From: Candidatus Methylobacter oryzae
GTDB taxonomy: Bacteria; Pseudomonadota; Gammaproteobacteria; Methylococcales; Methylomonadaceae
Length of the DNA: 47,747 bases
Assembly: GCF_003994235.2 (NCBI RefSeq)
Contig: NZ_RYFG02000092.1
Coordinates: forward strand, 1-47,747
Reading direction: 5' to 3'
Numbering within the stretch: position 1 is the stretch's first letter; the number at the start of each line of letters is the position of its first letter. Shown piece by piece: positions 26,061-34,782 of this stretch. A program made the position numbers and the translations under genes. The notes below the pieces were generated by a model that was not told the DNA's origin, did not search any database, and saw only the letters and a program-made list of their open reading frames with translations.

Positions 26061-28328
26061 CTAATCAATAGTAGAGCCGGCTTTCAGGCGATATGAAATA
26101 GAATTTACGGCCATTCGTTGGATTTGCTCTATCAGTTCCATGATTTGCTGATCCAGCATGAATCGCAGTTCCCATTCCATTGCCAGATCGTCAGGCAAGC
26201 TGTCGATGCGATGGTGTTCGGTGTAGCTTTGTTTCAGTTGCGCGTGGATGTCGGCAACCTCAGTCAGGGCCTCCTGTTGCTGTCCTTGCAACACTAGCGC
26301 TGCATTCTCCAAAGCGCTTGTCAGTGCAGCATCAAAAGTTCGGCTATGTTCTTGTAGCTCATCAGGAAAGCTGCTGAATTGTTGGCCGCTTAGCAATCGA
26401 TAGCGTCGCCGAATCTGCAGCAAGCCGGACAAGTTGCCTGCGGCTTCAATAACCGCACGCAGCGCCGTTCTTTCATTGGCTTTGTAGGTCAATCTTGCAT
26501 CCGGTTCCAGTACCGCGTGAATCACCAAATCCTGTGCAGCAGCCAGATCTTTTTCTGCCGACAAGCGCAATGGCAACGTATGCTTGAGCATCAGGCTCAG
26601 ATCCGGCAGCCGAGTTGTGAACTTGGTGAGTGTACGCAATGCCGCTACGCTATGGTGACGAGCAAGCACAATCGATCGCCGAGGCCATAGCGCATAGTCG
26701 AGTACTCCCATCACGCCGATGCCCAGCAAAATACCGATAACACGGTCACTCGGCACAGAGAGATCGGTCACCTGCCCGAAATCGTGTAATACAAAAGTCG
26801 CGAATGAAAACCCGAGTTGCCTGCCCATGTAGGCGATACGCTCACTACCGGAGGAAATCCAGGCGGCAATGGCCCAGATCGGGGCCGTTGCAAGCACAAA
26901 GCCGACGATGGTGTCAAGCTGGGACTGGAATACCAGTACATAAAAATAGGCGCATAGCCCGCCCAGAATCGCGCCCGACACACGCAATATCGATAGCCGG
27001 TAGTCGGCGCCGAGACTGGTTTGGGCCGCGACCAAACAGGTTGGTATGGCGGTATTGATATCCGGCCAGCCCAAGCTTTCCACAATCAGCATGCAGAGTA
27101 TGGCGCCTAGGGAAAATTTAATTCCGAATTGCAGGCTGTCAGCATGTGTCGCCCAGAATTCATAGCCAAACCAGGCTGGAAACCAGCCATCTGCTTCATT
27201 GCTGTCGATTTCGGCCTCTGTGATTTTAACTTCAGGCGCTGCTGCTGGGTTATGCAAGTCATGCATCAAAACGGCGATACGTTGTTGCGCCCGCCAAATG
27301 GCGGTTAACAGCGAAGGGTTGGTTTGCAATGAATAACTGTGCAGGACTTCATCGGTCAGCAGCACCTCTATTTGCCCGGAAACATCGCGGGACTCTTCTA
27401 TGCCTTGCCGCAGCTTTGCACAGGCGCTTTGCAGCGCTAGATAGACATCTAATTTTTCCTGAGTCATTGCTTGAGCGCGATACTCTGCCGTCAATACCTG
27501 ATCCAGCCAAATGGCCATCTGCCGTAAACCGTCGATTTCCAGCAGCAGCGCCAGATAAGTATCATGCTGTTTACGCATGGACGGATGTACCAGTTCTGTG
27601 TTTGCCAGCAAACACAGTGTTTTGCCGAAGCTGCCGGCGCTGAAAAGTTTCGAGGCTACCTGCTTATGGATAGCCACGCCGCCGTCAGCCAGACGTGCTG
27701 TAAAAATGGTTTCCACTGCTGCCAGTTGTGCAGCAATACTCGCCTTCAGTTGGTTGCGCGGGTCTTGCGGTTTGATGGCCCAGTGCACCACAGTCCATGA
27801 GCCGATAGCCAGTACGCCAATGATCGGGATATTCCATAAAGCATTGTAGATAGCTTGCTCGGGAGTACTCGGGCTATACAGCACAGCCACCGAATACCAT
27901 AGGGCGATCCCGGTAGGCCACGCGATCAGACGGGCATGAAACAGGGCGACAGCCATTATTAACAAAGACAAGGGTAGCAGCAGCCAGGCATCATTGCCGG
28001 CAAACATAAGCGTAAACACCGACACCAAGGTGGTGACGATGATATACCCTAGCTGGCGCATCCCAAACGCCAATGCTTGACCGGAATTAGCATACGCATC
28101 GTAACTCAAGCATATCAAAAGTGCGATCGCCCCTAATGGCGGCACATGCAGGGTTTGGCTGACCAGGGAGATGATGAGTGCGACGATAAACAGGCGGAAT
28201 GCCGCTACGCGACGGCCTGGAGAATCTTTCAACTCAACTTTAAGAAATTGTGCCAGGCTGGTTCCAAACCAAAGTTTACTTCGGCTATTGTGCGGAACCG
28301 AAGTGTGCTGAGTGTCGCCGTTATTCAT
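26061..28328 (-). CDS. FUSC-family inner-membrane efflux protein (MdtO/aromatic-acid exporter type)
   Basis: A 755-residue protein with two hydrophobic FUSC modules: about 40-190 (RRVAAFRLFIVALIISLVSQ, then HVPPLGAIALLI) and about 395-560 (FGIKFSLGAILCMLIVESLGWPD and DYRLSILRVSGAILGGLCAYFY). Each is followed by a cytosolic helical region. This is the fusaric-acid-resistance / AaeB / MdtO architecture, exporting aromatic acids or similar compounds together with an HlyD-type adaptor. Its ATG overlaps the adaptor stop codon (ATGA), so they are translationally coupled. With YtcA- and adaptor-like genes upstream, the order equals E. coli ytcA-mdtN-mdtO. It is cargo of the Tn7-like element and is bracketed by IS6-type ends. 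Confidence 0.87.
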   Translation of the reverse strand: MNNGDTQHTSVPHNSRSKLWFGTSLAQFLKVELKDSPGRRVAAFRLFIVALIISLVSQTLHVPPLGAIALLICLSYDAYANSGQALAFGMRQLGYIIVTTLVSVFTLMFAGNDAWLLLPLSLLIMAVALFHARLIAWPTGIALWYSVAVLYSPSTPEQAIYNALWNIPIIGVLAIGSWTVVHWAIKPQDPRNQLKASIAAQLAAVETIFTARLADGGVAIHKQVASKLFSAGSFGKTLCLLANTELVHPSMRKQHDTYLALLLEIDGLRQMAIWLDQVLTAEYRAQAMTQEKLDVYLALQSACAKLRQGIEESRDVSGQIEVLLTDEVLHSYSLQTNPSLLTAIWRAQQRIAVLMHDLHNPAAAPEVKITEAEIDSNEADGWFPAWFGYEFWATHADSLQFGIKFSLGAILCMLIVESLGWPDINTAIPTCLVAAQTSLGADYRLSILRVSGAILGGLCAYFYVLVFQSQLDTIVGFVLATAPIWAIAAWISSGSERIAYMGRQLGFSFATFVLHDFGQVTDLSVPSDRVIGILLGIGVMGVLDYALWPRRSIVLARHHSVAALRTLTKFTTRLPDLSLMLKHTLPLRLSAEKDLAAAQDLVIHAVLEPDARLTYKANERTALRAVIEAAGNLSGLLQIRRRYRLLSGQQFSSFPDELQEHSRTFDAALTSALENAALVLQGQQQEALTEVADIHAQLKQSYTEHHRIDSLPDDLAMEWELRFMLDQQIMELIEQIQRMAVNSISYRLKAGSTID

Positions 28329-29521
28329 TGCGGAATCTGGGCTTTGCCGGCTCCCTTCTCACTGGCTGGAAAAACTCCCGGAATATCGGCAGGGCGATCC
28401 AGAACGGTGACAAAAGCGGTCATGCCCATGCGTAGCGGATGCTCGGGGTCGCGTTCGTGTATTTCGATCCGCACCGGGAAGCGGGATGCCAGGATGACCC
28501 AGTTTAGGGTGCGCTGAACCTCAGGCAGAACCCCTTGCTGCTTGGTATTATCGGGATAATTGGCCCAACCGATACCGGTCACCACACCTTGGTAGCGTTT
28601 TCCAGGATAACCAACCAGAAATACTTCGGCTTCCTGGCCGGGTTTGATGGATTGTAGATAAGTTTCTTTGAAGTTAGCTATGGCATACCAGTGGCGGTCA
28701 TCGACCAGGGCGAACATTTGCGTTCCGATTCTGGCGTATTCGCCTTCGCGGGTGTTCAGGTTGGTAACATAGGCGTCGAAAGGCGCAAGCACCGAACAGT
28801 ATTCCACATCCAGTTCGGCGGCGGCAACCACGGCTCTGGCCGCTTCGATGCGGGCATTGACGTTGCCGACCTGGGCAATCAACGATACGGCGCGGCGGCT
28901 GTCGCTTTTGGCTTCTTCTATCGCGCTCCGTGCCGAAAGCTCCTTGGCCCTGGCATCTGCCAGCTCAGCGCGCGATGCGGCGTACTTGGAACGGGCCTGC
29001 TTGAGCTGGTCTGCCGTTACGTACTGTTTCTCCGCCAATGGCTTAAGTTGTTCCAGATAGCTATGCAGATACTCATCCTCAGCCTCAATCCTGTTGACTT
29101 CAGCCTCAGCGGCGGCCCGTTGGTGTTCCAGTCGCTCGATGGCCAGTTCGGCTGAACCACTGGAGGCACGCCGTGAATCCACCTCTTTTTCCGCCACCAG
29201 CAATTCCGCCCTGGCTTGGGCCAGTTTGGCCTGATAAGGGCGCGGATCGATCATATACAGCAGATCGCCCTGTTTGACGTACTGATTGTCTTCGACATGC
29301 AATTCCACGATACGGCCGCTTACTTGGGGTGCGATACCGACGATATTGGCCCGCACCATCGCATCGTTGGTGCGGGGATGCTGATAGTTTATGCGCCAGA
29401 CCAACGTTCCGGTTACCAGTGCTCCCAGCACGATTAGTGTACCGATGATACGTCCTAGTTTCATCCGGTGTTTAAGGTTTACAAAGTGATCGTTGTTTTC
29501 CATGATGGACGGCATCCGCAT
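28325..29521 (-). CDS. HlyD/MdtN-type periplasmic adaptor of the FUSC efflux system
   Basis: A 398-residue membrane fusion protein. One N-terminal membrane helix (about 24-44: IIGTLIVLGALVTGTLVW) is followed by the motif TNDAMVRANIVGIAPQVSGRI, diagnostic for EmrA/MdtN/AaeA adaptors. Next come the half-lipoyl motif with DNQYVKQGDLLYMIDPRPY, a long coiled coil (about 105-215) and SVLAPFDAYVTNLNTREGEYARIG. It connects the FUSC pump to the outer-membrane factor encoded divergently at 30042. The ATG follows the stop codon of the YtcA-like gene without any gap, and the stop overlaps the FUSC start, so three genes form one tight operon. An internal ATG seven codons in is an alternative start. Confidence 0.9.
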   Translation of the reverse strand: MRMPSIMENNDHFVNLKHRMKLGRIIGTLIVLGALVTGTLVWRINYQHPRTNDAMVRANIVGIAPQVSGRIVELHVEDNQYVKQGDLLYMIDPRPYQAKLAQARAELLVAEKEVDSRRASSGSAELAIERLEHQRAAAEAEVNRIEAEDEYLHSYLEQLKPLAEKQYVTADQLKQARSKYAASRAELADARAKELSARSAIEEAKSDSRRAVSLIAQVGNVNARIEAARAVVAAAELDVEYCSVLAPFDAYVTNLNTREGEYARIGTQMFALVDDRHWYAIANFKETYLQSIKPGQEAEVFLVGYPGKRYQGVVTGIGWANYPDNTKQQGVLPEVQRTLNWVILASRFPVRIEIHERDPEHPLRMGMTAFVTVLDRPADIPGVFPASEKGAGKAQIPQ

Positions 29522-29791
29522 TTACGTCGAGTAAAATAACAACCAGATAACAAAGGTGCATAACGCCCACAGGCTCGGCACGATCAACAGTGGCGGCCCG
29601 AGATACGGCGCCAGCCTTTGTCGCACCAATTGCCACATCAGCACCATGCTTGCCATCAGTCCGGCAAGAATACAGATAATCCAGGCAGGCCAGAACGAGC
29701 CCTCAATACTCAGCATCGGGTCGCAAGCCGTCAAAAAAACCGCAAAAATAATCGGAAAAGCCGTTTTTCGTAATCTCGTCATGAAGATCAT
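29522..29791 (-). CDS. YtcA-like small lipoprotein/membrane protein of the MdtNOP-type operon
   Basis: The protein starts MIFMTRLRKTAFPIIFAV and has a lipobox FLTAC (Cys23 with this start), then CDPMLSIEGSFWPAWIICI. Two membrane helices follow, about 31-50 and 65-85. CDP..S..G..FPxW is the pattern of YtcA, whose gene heads the E. coli ytcA-mdtN-mdtO-mdtP operon. I chose ATG at 29791 because AGGCG lies 7 nt upstream and it gives a proper signal peptide; the frame is open to an earlier ATG at 29842. Its function is unknown, but conserved linkage with MdtNO-type pumps makes an accessory role in the pump likely. Confidence 0.78.
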   Translation of the reverse strand: MIFMTRLRKTAFPIIFAVFLTACDPMLSIEGSFWPAWIICILAGLMASMVLMWQLVRQRLAPYLGPPLLIVPSLWALCTFVIWLLFYST

Positions 29792-29898
29792 AATTTGCGC
29801 CTGAGCGGAGAAACTGAACTTAAATAATTTTCGTAAGGCCATTGGATTTATTTTAGGCGGCGTTTTTTTAATATTGATCAGGTCCTTAAGATATAAAT

Positions 29899-29920
29899 CT
29901 TTAAGTTGTAAAACTTAAAG
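29899..29920. promoter_or_regulatory. Palindromic operator candidate between divergent efflux genes
   Basis: CTTTAAGTT and AACTTAAAG form perfect 9-bp arms around a 4-bp centre (GTAA). A related, overlapping imperfect palindrome (CTTAAGATATAAATCTTTAAG, in parts) lies immediately left. The site is in the 250-bp gap between the leftward ytcA-mdtN-mdtO-like operon and the rightward outer-membrane factor gene, so one regulator could control both. It differs from the MarR palindrome at 34751. Confidence 0.6.
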
Positions 29921-30041
29921 GCATTAACTAAAGTTTATCTGATCTGGATTCTGGTATTTGAATCCCCTATTGTCAACTAACTCTTCAATTTTCCGAAAAT
30001 AGGGATATTCTGTAACTAAATTGACGTTTGAATGAGGTGTT

Positions 30042-31604
30042 TTGAGTTTGCAAAAGTTGCGGCGCAACAAGTGCGATAACTTGTTAACATTGTTGTCATG
30101 TCTGCCGCGAGGTGTCAGTCTCTTGGTGATACCCGCAGCGATGGCATTGACAGCCTGCATGCCGCCGAGCGCGGTGCAGCTTGATGAACCCTATGCGGCG
30201 GCCCCGACCGACCATGCTGTTTATTGGCATGATTACCAGACCACAACCGGCAAACAGCAAACTCCCATATCCACCCGTTCGCGTGAAGAAAGCCAGATCG
30301 ATACCAAGCAGACCTACGATCTACCTGCGCTAGTCGACCTGGCCTTGCATGCCAACCCGGAAACCAGGGTTAGCTGGGAGGAGGCGAAAGCCGCCGCTGC
30401 TCGGCTCGAAAGGAATCGCAGCGCCTGGTATCCGACGCTGACGGCTATGGCGTTCGGGCAATATTTCAAAACCAGCTTCCCGATCCCTGGAGGCGCATTG
30501 GTTAGCACAGGTTATTCCTCGTTTGGCAGTCTGGATTTGGCATGGACACTGTTAGATTTCGGACGCCGGGAGGCCTTGGTCGATGCGGGAGCACAGCGTT
30601 TGAGCGCCGCTAATTTTGCCTTCAACCGCAAGCATCAGGAAATCGCCTATCGGGTTGCAACCAGTTTTTTTGCCTATCAGGCTGCTCTGGCCAAGGTGAC
30701 GGCGGCGCAGCAAACATTTGAGTCCGCAAGGGCCAGCTCTGCTTCTGTCCAGGCGAAACTCGACAAAGGTTTTGCGACACGGCCGGATTTGTTGCTGGCG
30801 ATTCAGGAGCAGGCGAAAGCCAGTTATGACCTGCAAGATGCACGCAGCTCGGTGATTCAGGAACATGCCGATCTGACTTCAAGCCTGGGTATTTCGCCTT
30901 CTTATTCGCTGCAACTGATAGACTTAAGCAAGCTGCCTTTGCCGGCAGGGCTGGTACAGTCGGTCGAAAAAATTGTCGATCAGGCATTGGAGCAACGTCC
31001 CGATCTGATGGCGCGGCTTGCGGAATTGCGTGCACGCGAAGCGGAAGTGAAGAAGGCTAGGGCCGAATTCTGGCCCAAGTTTTCGCTGGAAGGCAGGCTT
31101 GGCAATCAATACTGGGGAAATGTGCACACAACACCACCCGGTAATGAGAGTTACTCGGCAAGTAATGGGGTCGGTACAGCGATGCTGACTATGGAATGGA
31201 CCTTGTTCGATGGCTTTGATCGCAGCAATGCCGTGCATGAAGCAGAGGCCAGGAAAGAGGCTTCCAAGGCTCAACTTGAGGCCTTGCGTCTGGAAATTAT
31301 GCGTGATATCTGGAAAGCCTATGCCGACACCAAAACCTCGTTGGAAAAACGCGAGTTTGCGTTAGCGTTGTTGAAAGCTGCCGAAGAATCTTATGCCGCC
31401 ACACAGGAATCTTATACCCACGGCTTTTCCACGGTGATTGAGCTGCTGTCCGCGCAAAAGGATTTGGCGCGTGCCCGTTATACCGAAATCGACAGTCGCT
31501 CCACCTTGCTACGATCCGCAGCAACCCTGGTTTACGCTTCCGGAGGGCAAAGCCGGGGAGATTTGAATACGGATAGCGAAGCGTTTGGCCGCAGTCTTCC
31601 ATAG
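30042..31604 (+). CDS. Outer-membrane factor (TolC/MdtP family) lipoprotein of the FUSC efflux system
   Basis: About 520 residues. The N-terminus includes a hydrophobic stretch GVSLLVIPAAMALTAC, a lipobox ending at Cys39. The body has the TolC duplicated fold: LVDLALHANPETRVSWEEAKAAAARLERNR, FFAYQAALAKVTAAQQTFESA, then second half with VDQALEQRPDLMARLAELRAREAEVKKARAEFWPKF (landmarks, in pieces). It would form the outer-membrane channel for the adaptor and FUSC pump encoded divergently. The start is a TTG: GAGGTG at 30034-30039 is 2 nt before TTG 30042 but 8 nt before TTG 30048, so 30048 may be the true start. An IS6-type end lies 6 bp after the stop codon. Confidence 0.85.
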   Translation: MSLQKLRRNKCDNLLTLLSCLPRGVSLLVIPAAMALTACMPPSAVQLDEPYAAAPTDHAVYWHDYQTTTGKQQTPISTRSREESQIDTKQTYDLPALVDLALHANPETRVSWEEAKAAAARLERNRSAWYPTLTAMAFGQYFKTSFPIPGGALVSTGYSSFGSLDLAWTLLDFGRREALVDAGAQRLSAANFAFNRKHQEIAYRVATSFFAYQAALAKVTAAQQTFESARASSASVQAKLDKGFATRPDLLLAIQEQAKASYDLQDARSSVIQEHADLTSSLGISPSYSLQLIDLSKLPLPAGLVQSVEKIVDQALEQRPDLMARLAELRAREAEVKKARAEFWPKFSLEGRLGNQYWGNVHTTPPGNESYSASNGVGTAMLTMEWTLFDGFDRSNAVHEAEARKEASKAQLEALRLEIMRDIWKAYADTKTSLEKREFALALLKAAEESYAATQESYTHGFSTVIELLSAQKDLARARYTEIDSRSTLLRSAATLVYASGGQSRGDLNTDSEAFGRSLP

Positions 31605-31609
31605 CGAGA

Positions 31610-31635
31610 GGTTCTGTCGCAAAATTTGTAAAACC
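31610..31635 (+). repeat. IS6-family terminal inverted repeat (right remnant)
   Basis: GGTTCTGTCGCAAAATTTG begins here and mirrors the sequence at 25914-25931. The IS interior would lie to the right, but only about 100 bp separate it from the ftsH stop codon, so nearly all of the IS is gone. Together the two ends enclose the four-gene efflux cassette. Confidence 0.6.
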
Positions 31636-31734
31636 GAAAGATAATTCATTTTGAGACCATTAACCCAGTGCTCTGCCTCAAGTAGATTAATAAAAATATC
31701 TCACCTTTGGGTAACGATTGGCCTAATTCTGAGC

Positions 31735-33645
31735 TCAGGACAAAACCAGCGGCCCGCTGCCTGGTTTCTGATGTTCAAGCTCACTGCCGCTCAATGCATG
31801 TTCATCTGCATATTCATCCTCACCGTCGACCGGTGGCTCGATTTCGAGTTCGGGAGGCGCAATCATCCGCCCCTGCATCAGTTCATCAATCTGATATTTA
31901 TCCAGGGTTTCCCAGTCCAACAAGGCATGGGCCATGTTGTGCAGGATGTCGATATGTTCTTTGAGAATGGTTTCGGCGCGCAGATAATTACTGTCCACCA
32001 TCAGCCGGATTTCCTTGTCGATGAGCCGCGCCATCTGTTCTGACATCGGCTTGGATTGCAGTCCCATGTAGCCGCCTTCGCTGTCGCCGTAGTCCATCGG
32101 CCCGAGACGGTCAGACAGGCCCCATTTGGTAACCATGTTGCGGGCCAAGTGGGTGGCGCGCTGGATGTCGTTTGAAGCGCCGGTTGTGACCTTGTTTTTG
32201 CCGTAGATCAACGCTTCCGCAACCCGACCGCCAAACAGGCTGGCGATCTGGCCTTCCAGTTTGTCCTTGCTAGCGCTGTACTGGTCGCGTTCCGGCAGAA
32301 ACATGGTAATGCCTAGTGCGCCGCCGCGCGGCATGATGCTGATTTTGTAGACTGGGTCATGCTCCGGCACCAGACGGCCGACAATGGCGTGACCTGCTTC
32401 GTGGTAGGCGGTCATCAGCAGATCTTCACGGCTCATGATCATCGTACGCTTTTCAGCGCCCATAATCGTTTTATCGCGGGCCTTGTCGAGATCGTTCATC
32501 GTCACCACCCGCTTGTTATTGCGGGCGGCGAATAATGCGCCTTCGTTGATCAAGTTGGCCAGCTCGGCGCCGGAAAAACCGGGGGTGCCGCGCGCCAGAT
32601 CGTTGATATTGACATCGTCGGCCAGAGGAACCTTGTCGGCGTGAACCTTTAAGATCTGCTCGCGGCCCTTGATATCGGGCAGACCGACCTGCACTTGCCG
32701 GTCGAAACGGCCCGGTCTGAGCAGCGCCTTGTCCAACACGTCGGCGCGGTTGGTGGCGGCGATTACGATGATGCCTTCGTTGCCGCTGAAGCCGTCCATT
32801 TCCACCAGCAGCTGGTTCAGGGTTTGTTCGCGCTCTTCCGCGCCTCCCATATTGCCGGCGCCGCGTTGGCGGCCTACCGCGTCGATTTCGTCGATAAAGA
32901 TGATGCAGGGCGCGCGCTTCTTGGCTTGTTCAAACATGTCGCGCACCCTGGAGGCGCCGACGCCGACGAACATTTCCACGAAATCCGAACCGGAGATCGA
33001 GAAGAACGGCACCTCGGCTTCACCGGCAATAGCACGGGCCAACAGGGTTTTACCGGTACCCGGAGGGCCGACCATCAGCACGCCACTCGGAATTTTGCCG
33101 CCCAGCACTTCGTATTTACCGGGGTCTTTAAGGAAGTCGACCATTTCCATCACGTCTTCTTTGGCTTCCTCGACACCGGCCACATCCTTGAAACGCACCT
33201 TGACCTGATCTTCGGCCATCAGTTTGGCGCGGCTTTTACCAAAGGTGTTTTGACCGCCGCCCTGTTGCAGCTTACGCATGAAATAGACCATTACCGCGAT
33301 CAGCAGCAAGGTCGGCGCCCACGATTCAAAAAGCTGCATGAAAGTAGACGGTATCTGCGGCTTCTGGCCCTTGATTTTGACGTCATGCTCCAAAAGCTCG
33401 TCTATTATGCGGACATCGTTAGGATTGTAGGTGGAAAAAACAGTGCCGTTGTGACGGCGACCATCGACATATTTGCCGTCGATTATCACTTCTGTAACCG
33501 CATTGTTACGCACCGCCTCGATAAATTCCGAATAGGGAATCTCGTTTTGCTGATTGTATGCAGAAGAAGCGGGATTAAACACCGCAAACATCGTAATGCC
33601 GATCACAACCAGTATGAACAACAGCGGGATTAATAATTTTTTCAT
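31735..33645 (-). CDS. ftsH: FtsH: membrane-anchored ATP-dependent zinc metalloprotease (accessory copy)
   Basis: A 636-residue protein of normal FtsH length. Two membrane helices (about 4-23 and 108-124) enclose a periplasmic domain. The AAA+ module has Walker A GPPGTGKT (193-200), Walker B IIFIDEID (about 248-255), and the second region of homology [23 protein letters not shown]. The protease domain has the zinc motif HEAGH (415-419). It degrades misfolded membrane and short-lived cytosolic proteins. ATG at 33645 is preceded by GGGAGG and yields the canonical [10 protein letters not shown] start; longer upstream frames are not real. It lies inside the Tn7-like element next to an hflC remnant, and is probably an additional copy to a chromosomal housekeeping FtsH (inference), as in transferable stress-tolerance islands. 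The acidic C-terminal tail is intact. Confidence 0.93.
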   Translation of the reverse strand: MKKLLIPLLFILVVIGITMFAVFNPASSAYNQQNEIPYSEFIEAVRNNAVTEVIIDGKYVDGRRHNGTVFSTYNPNDVRIIDELLEHDVKIKGQKPQIPSTFMQLFESWAPTLLLIAVMVYFMRKLQQGGGQNTFGKSRAKLMAEDQVKVRFKDVAGVEEAKEDVMEMVDFLKDPGKYEVLGGKIPSGVLMVGPPGTGKTLLARAIAGEAEVPFFSISGSDFVEMFVGVGASRVRDMFEQAKKRAPCIIFIDEIDAVGRQRGAGNMGGAEEREQTLNQLLVEMDGFSGNEGIIVIAATNRADVLDKALLRPGRFDRQVQVGLPDIKGREQILKVHADKVPLADDVNINDLARGTPGFSGAELANLINEGALFAARNNKRVVTMNDLDKARDKTIMGAEKRTMIMSREDLLMTAYHEAGHAIVGRLVPEHDPVYKISIMPRGGALGITMFLPERDQYSASKDKLEGQIASLFGGRVAEALIYGKNKVTTGASNDIQRATHLARNMVTKWGLSDRLGPMDYGDSEGGYMGLQSKPMSEQMARLIDKEIRLMVDSNYLRAETILKEHIDILHNMAHALLDWETLDKYQIDELMQGRMIAPPELEIEPPVDGEDEYADEHALSGSELEHQKPGSGPLVLS

Positions 33646-33724
33646 GGGGTGTCGCCTCCCAAGGCAAAGGGCAAAGATACCCTGATTTGATGTTTGGGTT
33701 TTTTCGCCTTTCAAAACGGAGGTT

Positions 33725-33990
33725 GGCCTCGTATTCGTGGCCACCGACCGTGGTATAAAAAAGCCCCACATCACCGATTCGCCACTTGGCGAACGAGTCT
33801 ACAATCACGTTCCTCTTCTCGGAGGTAAGAAAACGCTCGGACTTGGTGTCCAAGGTCAGCACACGCGCATCAAATGTACTGACTTTATTGATGATGAGAG
33901 TCTTAAAATGGCGTCTCGCTGTAAAGTCGCAGGCAACCATTTCCCCGAGACGAAACAGGATGACTTTACGGCCACCCTGTTTTAGAGCAG
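33725..33990 (-). pseudogene. hflC: hflC remnant (N-terminal part only)
   Basis: The minus-strand frame reads GRKVILFRLGEMVACDF, then KVSTFDARVLTLDTKSERF and [20 protein letters not shown], followed by [14 protein letters not shown]. This matches the N-terminal SPFH region of HflC (FDARIQTLD, ERFLTSEKK..VIVDSFVKWRI, YY..GG.E..AN). Homology starts right after the stop codon of the upstream gene, without a start codon or signal anchor, and ends after about 85 codons, before the ftsH start. HflC with HflK normally forms a membrane complex that modulates FtsH, so this locus seems to have been hflC-ftsH before deletion of most of hflC. Confidence 0.82.
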
Positions 33991-34380
33991 TTAGTGGTTA
34001 GCCGCGTAGAGCTGTTTGATTTCTTTATACCGGTTTAAAGCATCAGCCAAAGACTCTTTCGCCGCTTGCTGCTCATTATTCGACAAAGCCGTGCGCGCTT
34101 GCTTCAACACATTGCTGGCCTGGTTGCGTTTTAAATCCAGCACGTTATTGGCAATGTCTTTTTGCAATTGGCGGGCATCGGTGACCATATCGATGACCGC
34201 TTCGTTGTTCGCTCCATTGTCCAGAGCGGCTTTAGCCTCTTCTACTTTCGCAAGCGTATTGTCGATAGCCGCCTTCACGTCCTCATAGGATGGATTCACC
34301 ACAGCTGAAGCGGTAAATGACATTGCTGCCATAGATACGGCCATGACAGAAGAAACTAGGATTTTGTTGAATGTGTTCAT
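33991..34380 (-). CDS. Periplasmic helical protein, MarR-regulated
   Basis: A 129-residue precursor with a signal peptide (MNTFNKILVSSVMAVSMAAM..FTASA-VV). The mature 100 residues form three or four amphipathic helices rich in Ala, Asn and Gln (VKAAIDNTLAKVEEAKAALDNG, VLKQARTALSNNEQQAAKE), like a small four-helix bundle. It shows no cofactor motif. A Shine-Dalgarno (GAGG, 9 nt before ATG) is present. Two palindromes of the GTTC..GAAC type lie in its upstream region, and the marR gene is divergent, so it is probably the main target of that regulator. It shares a general look with small YfdX-like periplasmic proteins of stress islands but I cannot assign it to that family. Confidence 0.72.
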   Translation of the reverse strand: MNTFNKILVSSVMAVSMAAMSFTASAVVNPSYEDVKAAIDNTLAKVEEAKAALDNGANNEAVIDMVTDARQLQKDIANNVLDLKRNQASNVLKQARTALSNNEQQAAKESLADALNRYKEIKQLYAANH

Positions 34381-34782
34381 GGGATAAACCTCACAGTTGA
34401 TAAATAAAGCATTGCTACGTAACGATTAAAATGAGCTTTTGGTTAAGAAAGATTCAAGTAATCGCTACGGTGGGTAAAGCATAACACGCTTAGTCCTAAT
34501 TAGTACAATTATTTGTTCTAACGCGAACTATTTTTTTATTGGCCCTGCTTTTTACCCTGAGTTTCCATTGACGCTTATAAAATTACCGCCAATGTATCAA
34601 TTAGTTATACCGCTTTCAGACATTTCTGTTCGCACGCTTGATGGGCTGGTGACTCCGTTCGATTTGAGCTGCAGGGTCGGCAAGTCGTGCTGGAAAACAA
34701 GTAATACACCTTAAAAGCTTGAGGATAGTCTTGATTAGGATTACTATTTTGTTCTAATTAGAACCAAATAGGTGTAAGCATC
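34381..34782. promoter_or_regulatory. Divergent control region with three MarR-type palindromes
   Basis: Three 14-bp sites share the layout GTTCTA..N..GAAC: GTCCTAATTAGTAC (34493-34506, degenerate), GTTCTAACGCGAAC (34515-34528) and GTTCTAATTAGAAC (34751-34764, perfect). The first two are 22 bp apart, two helical turns, and lie upstream of the leftward helical-protein gene. The third lies 18 bp before the marR start codon. The spacing fits cooperative repression on the target side and autoregulation on the marR side. Confidence 0.7.

Noticed and set aside
32695-33633. 312-codon plus-strand frame opposite ftsH
   Set aside because: Antisense shadow of the highly conserved AAA+ and protease coding sequence; His/Phe-rich composition typical of such shadows.
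33646-33774. 43-residue N-terminal extension of FtsH
   Set aside because: Canonical FtsH begins at MKKLLIP with a good Shine-Dalgarno; the extension has no start signal.
33991-34380. Assignment of the periplasmic helical protein to the YfdX family
   Set aside because: It is too short and lacks the YfdX landmarks present in the protein at 298-1224.
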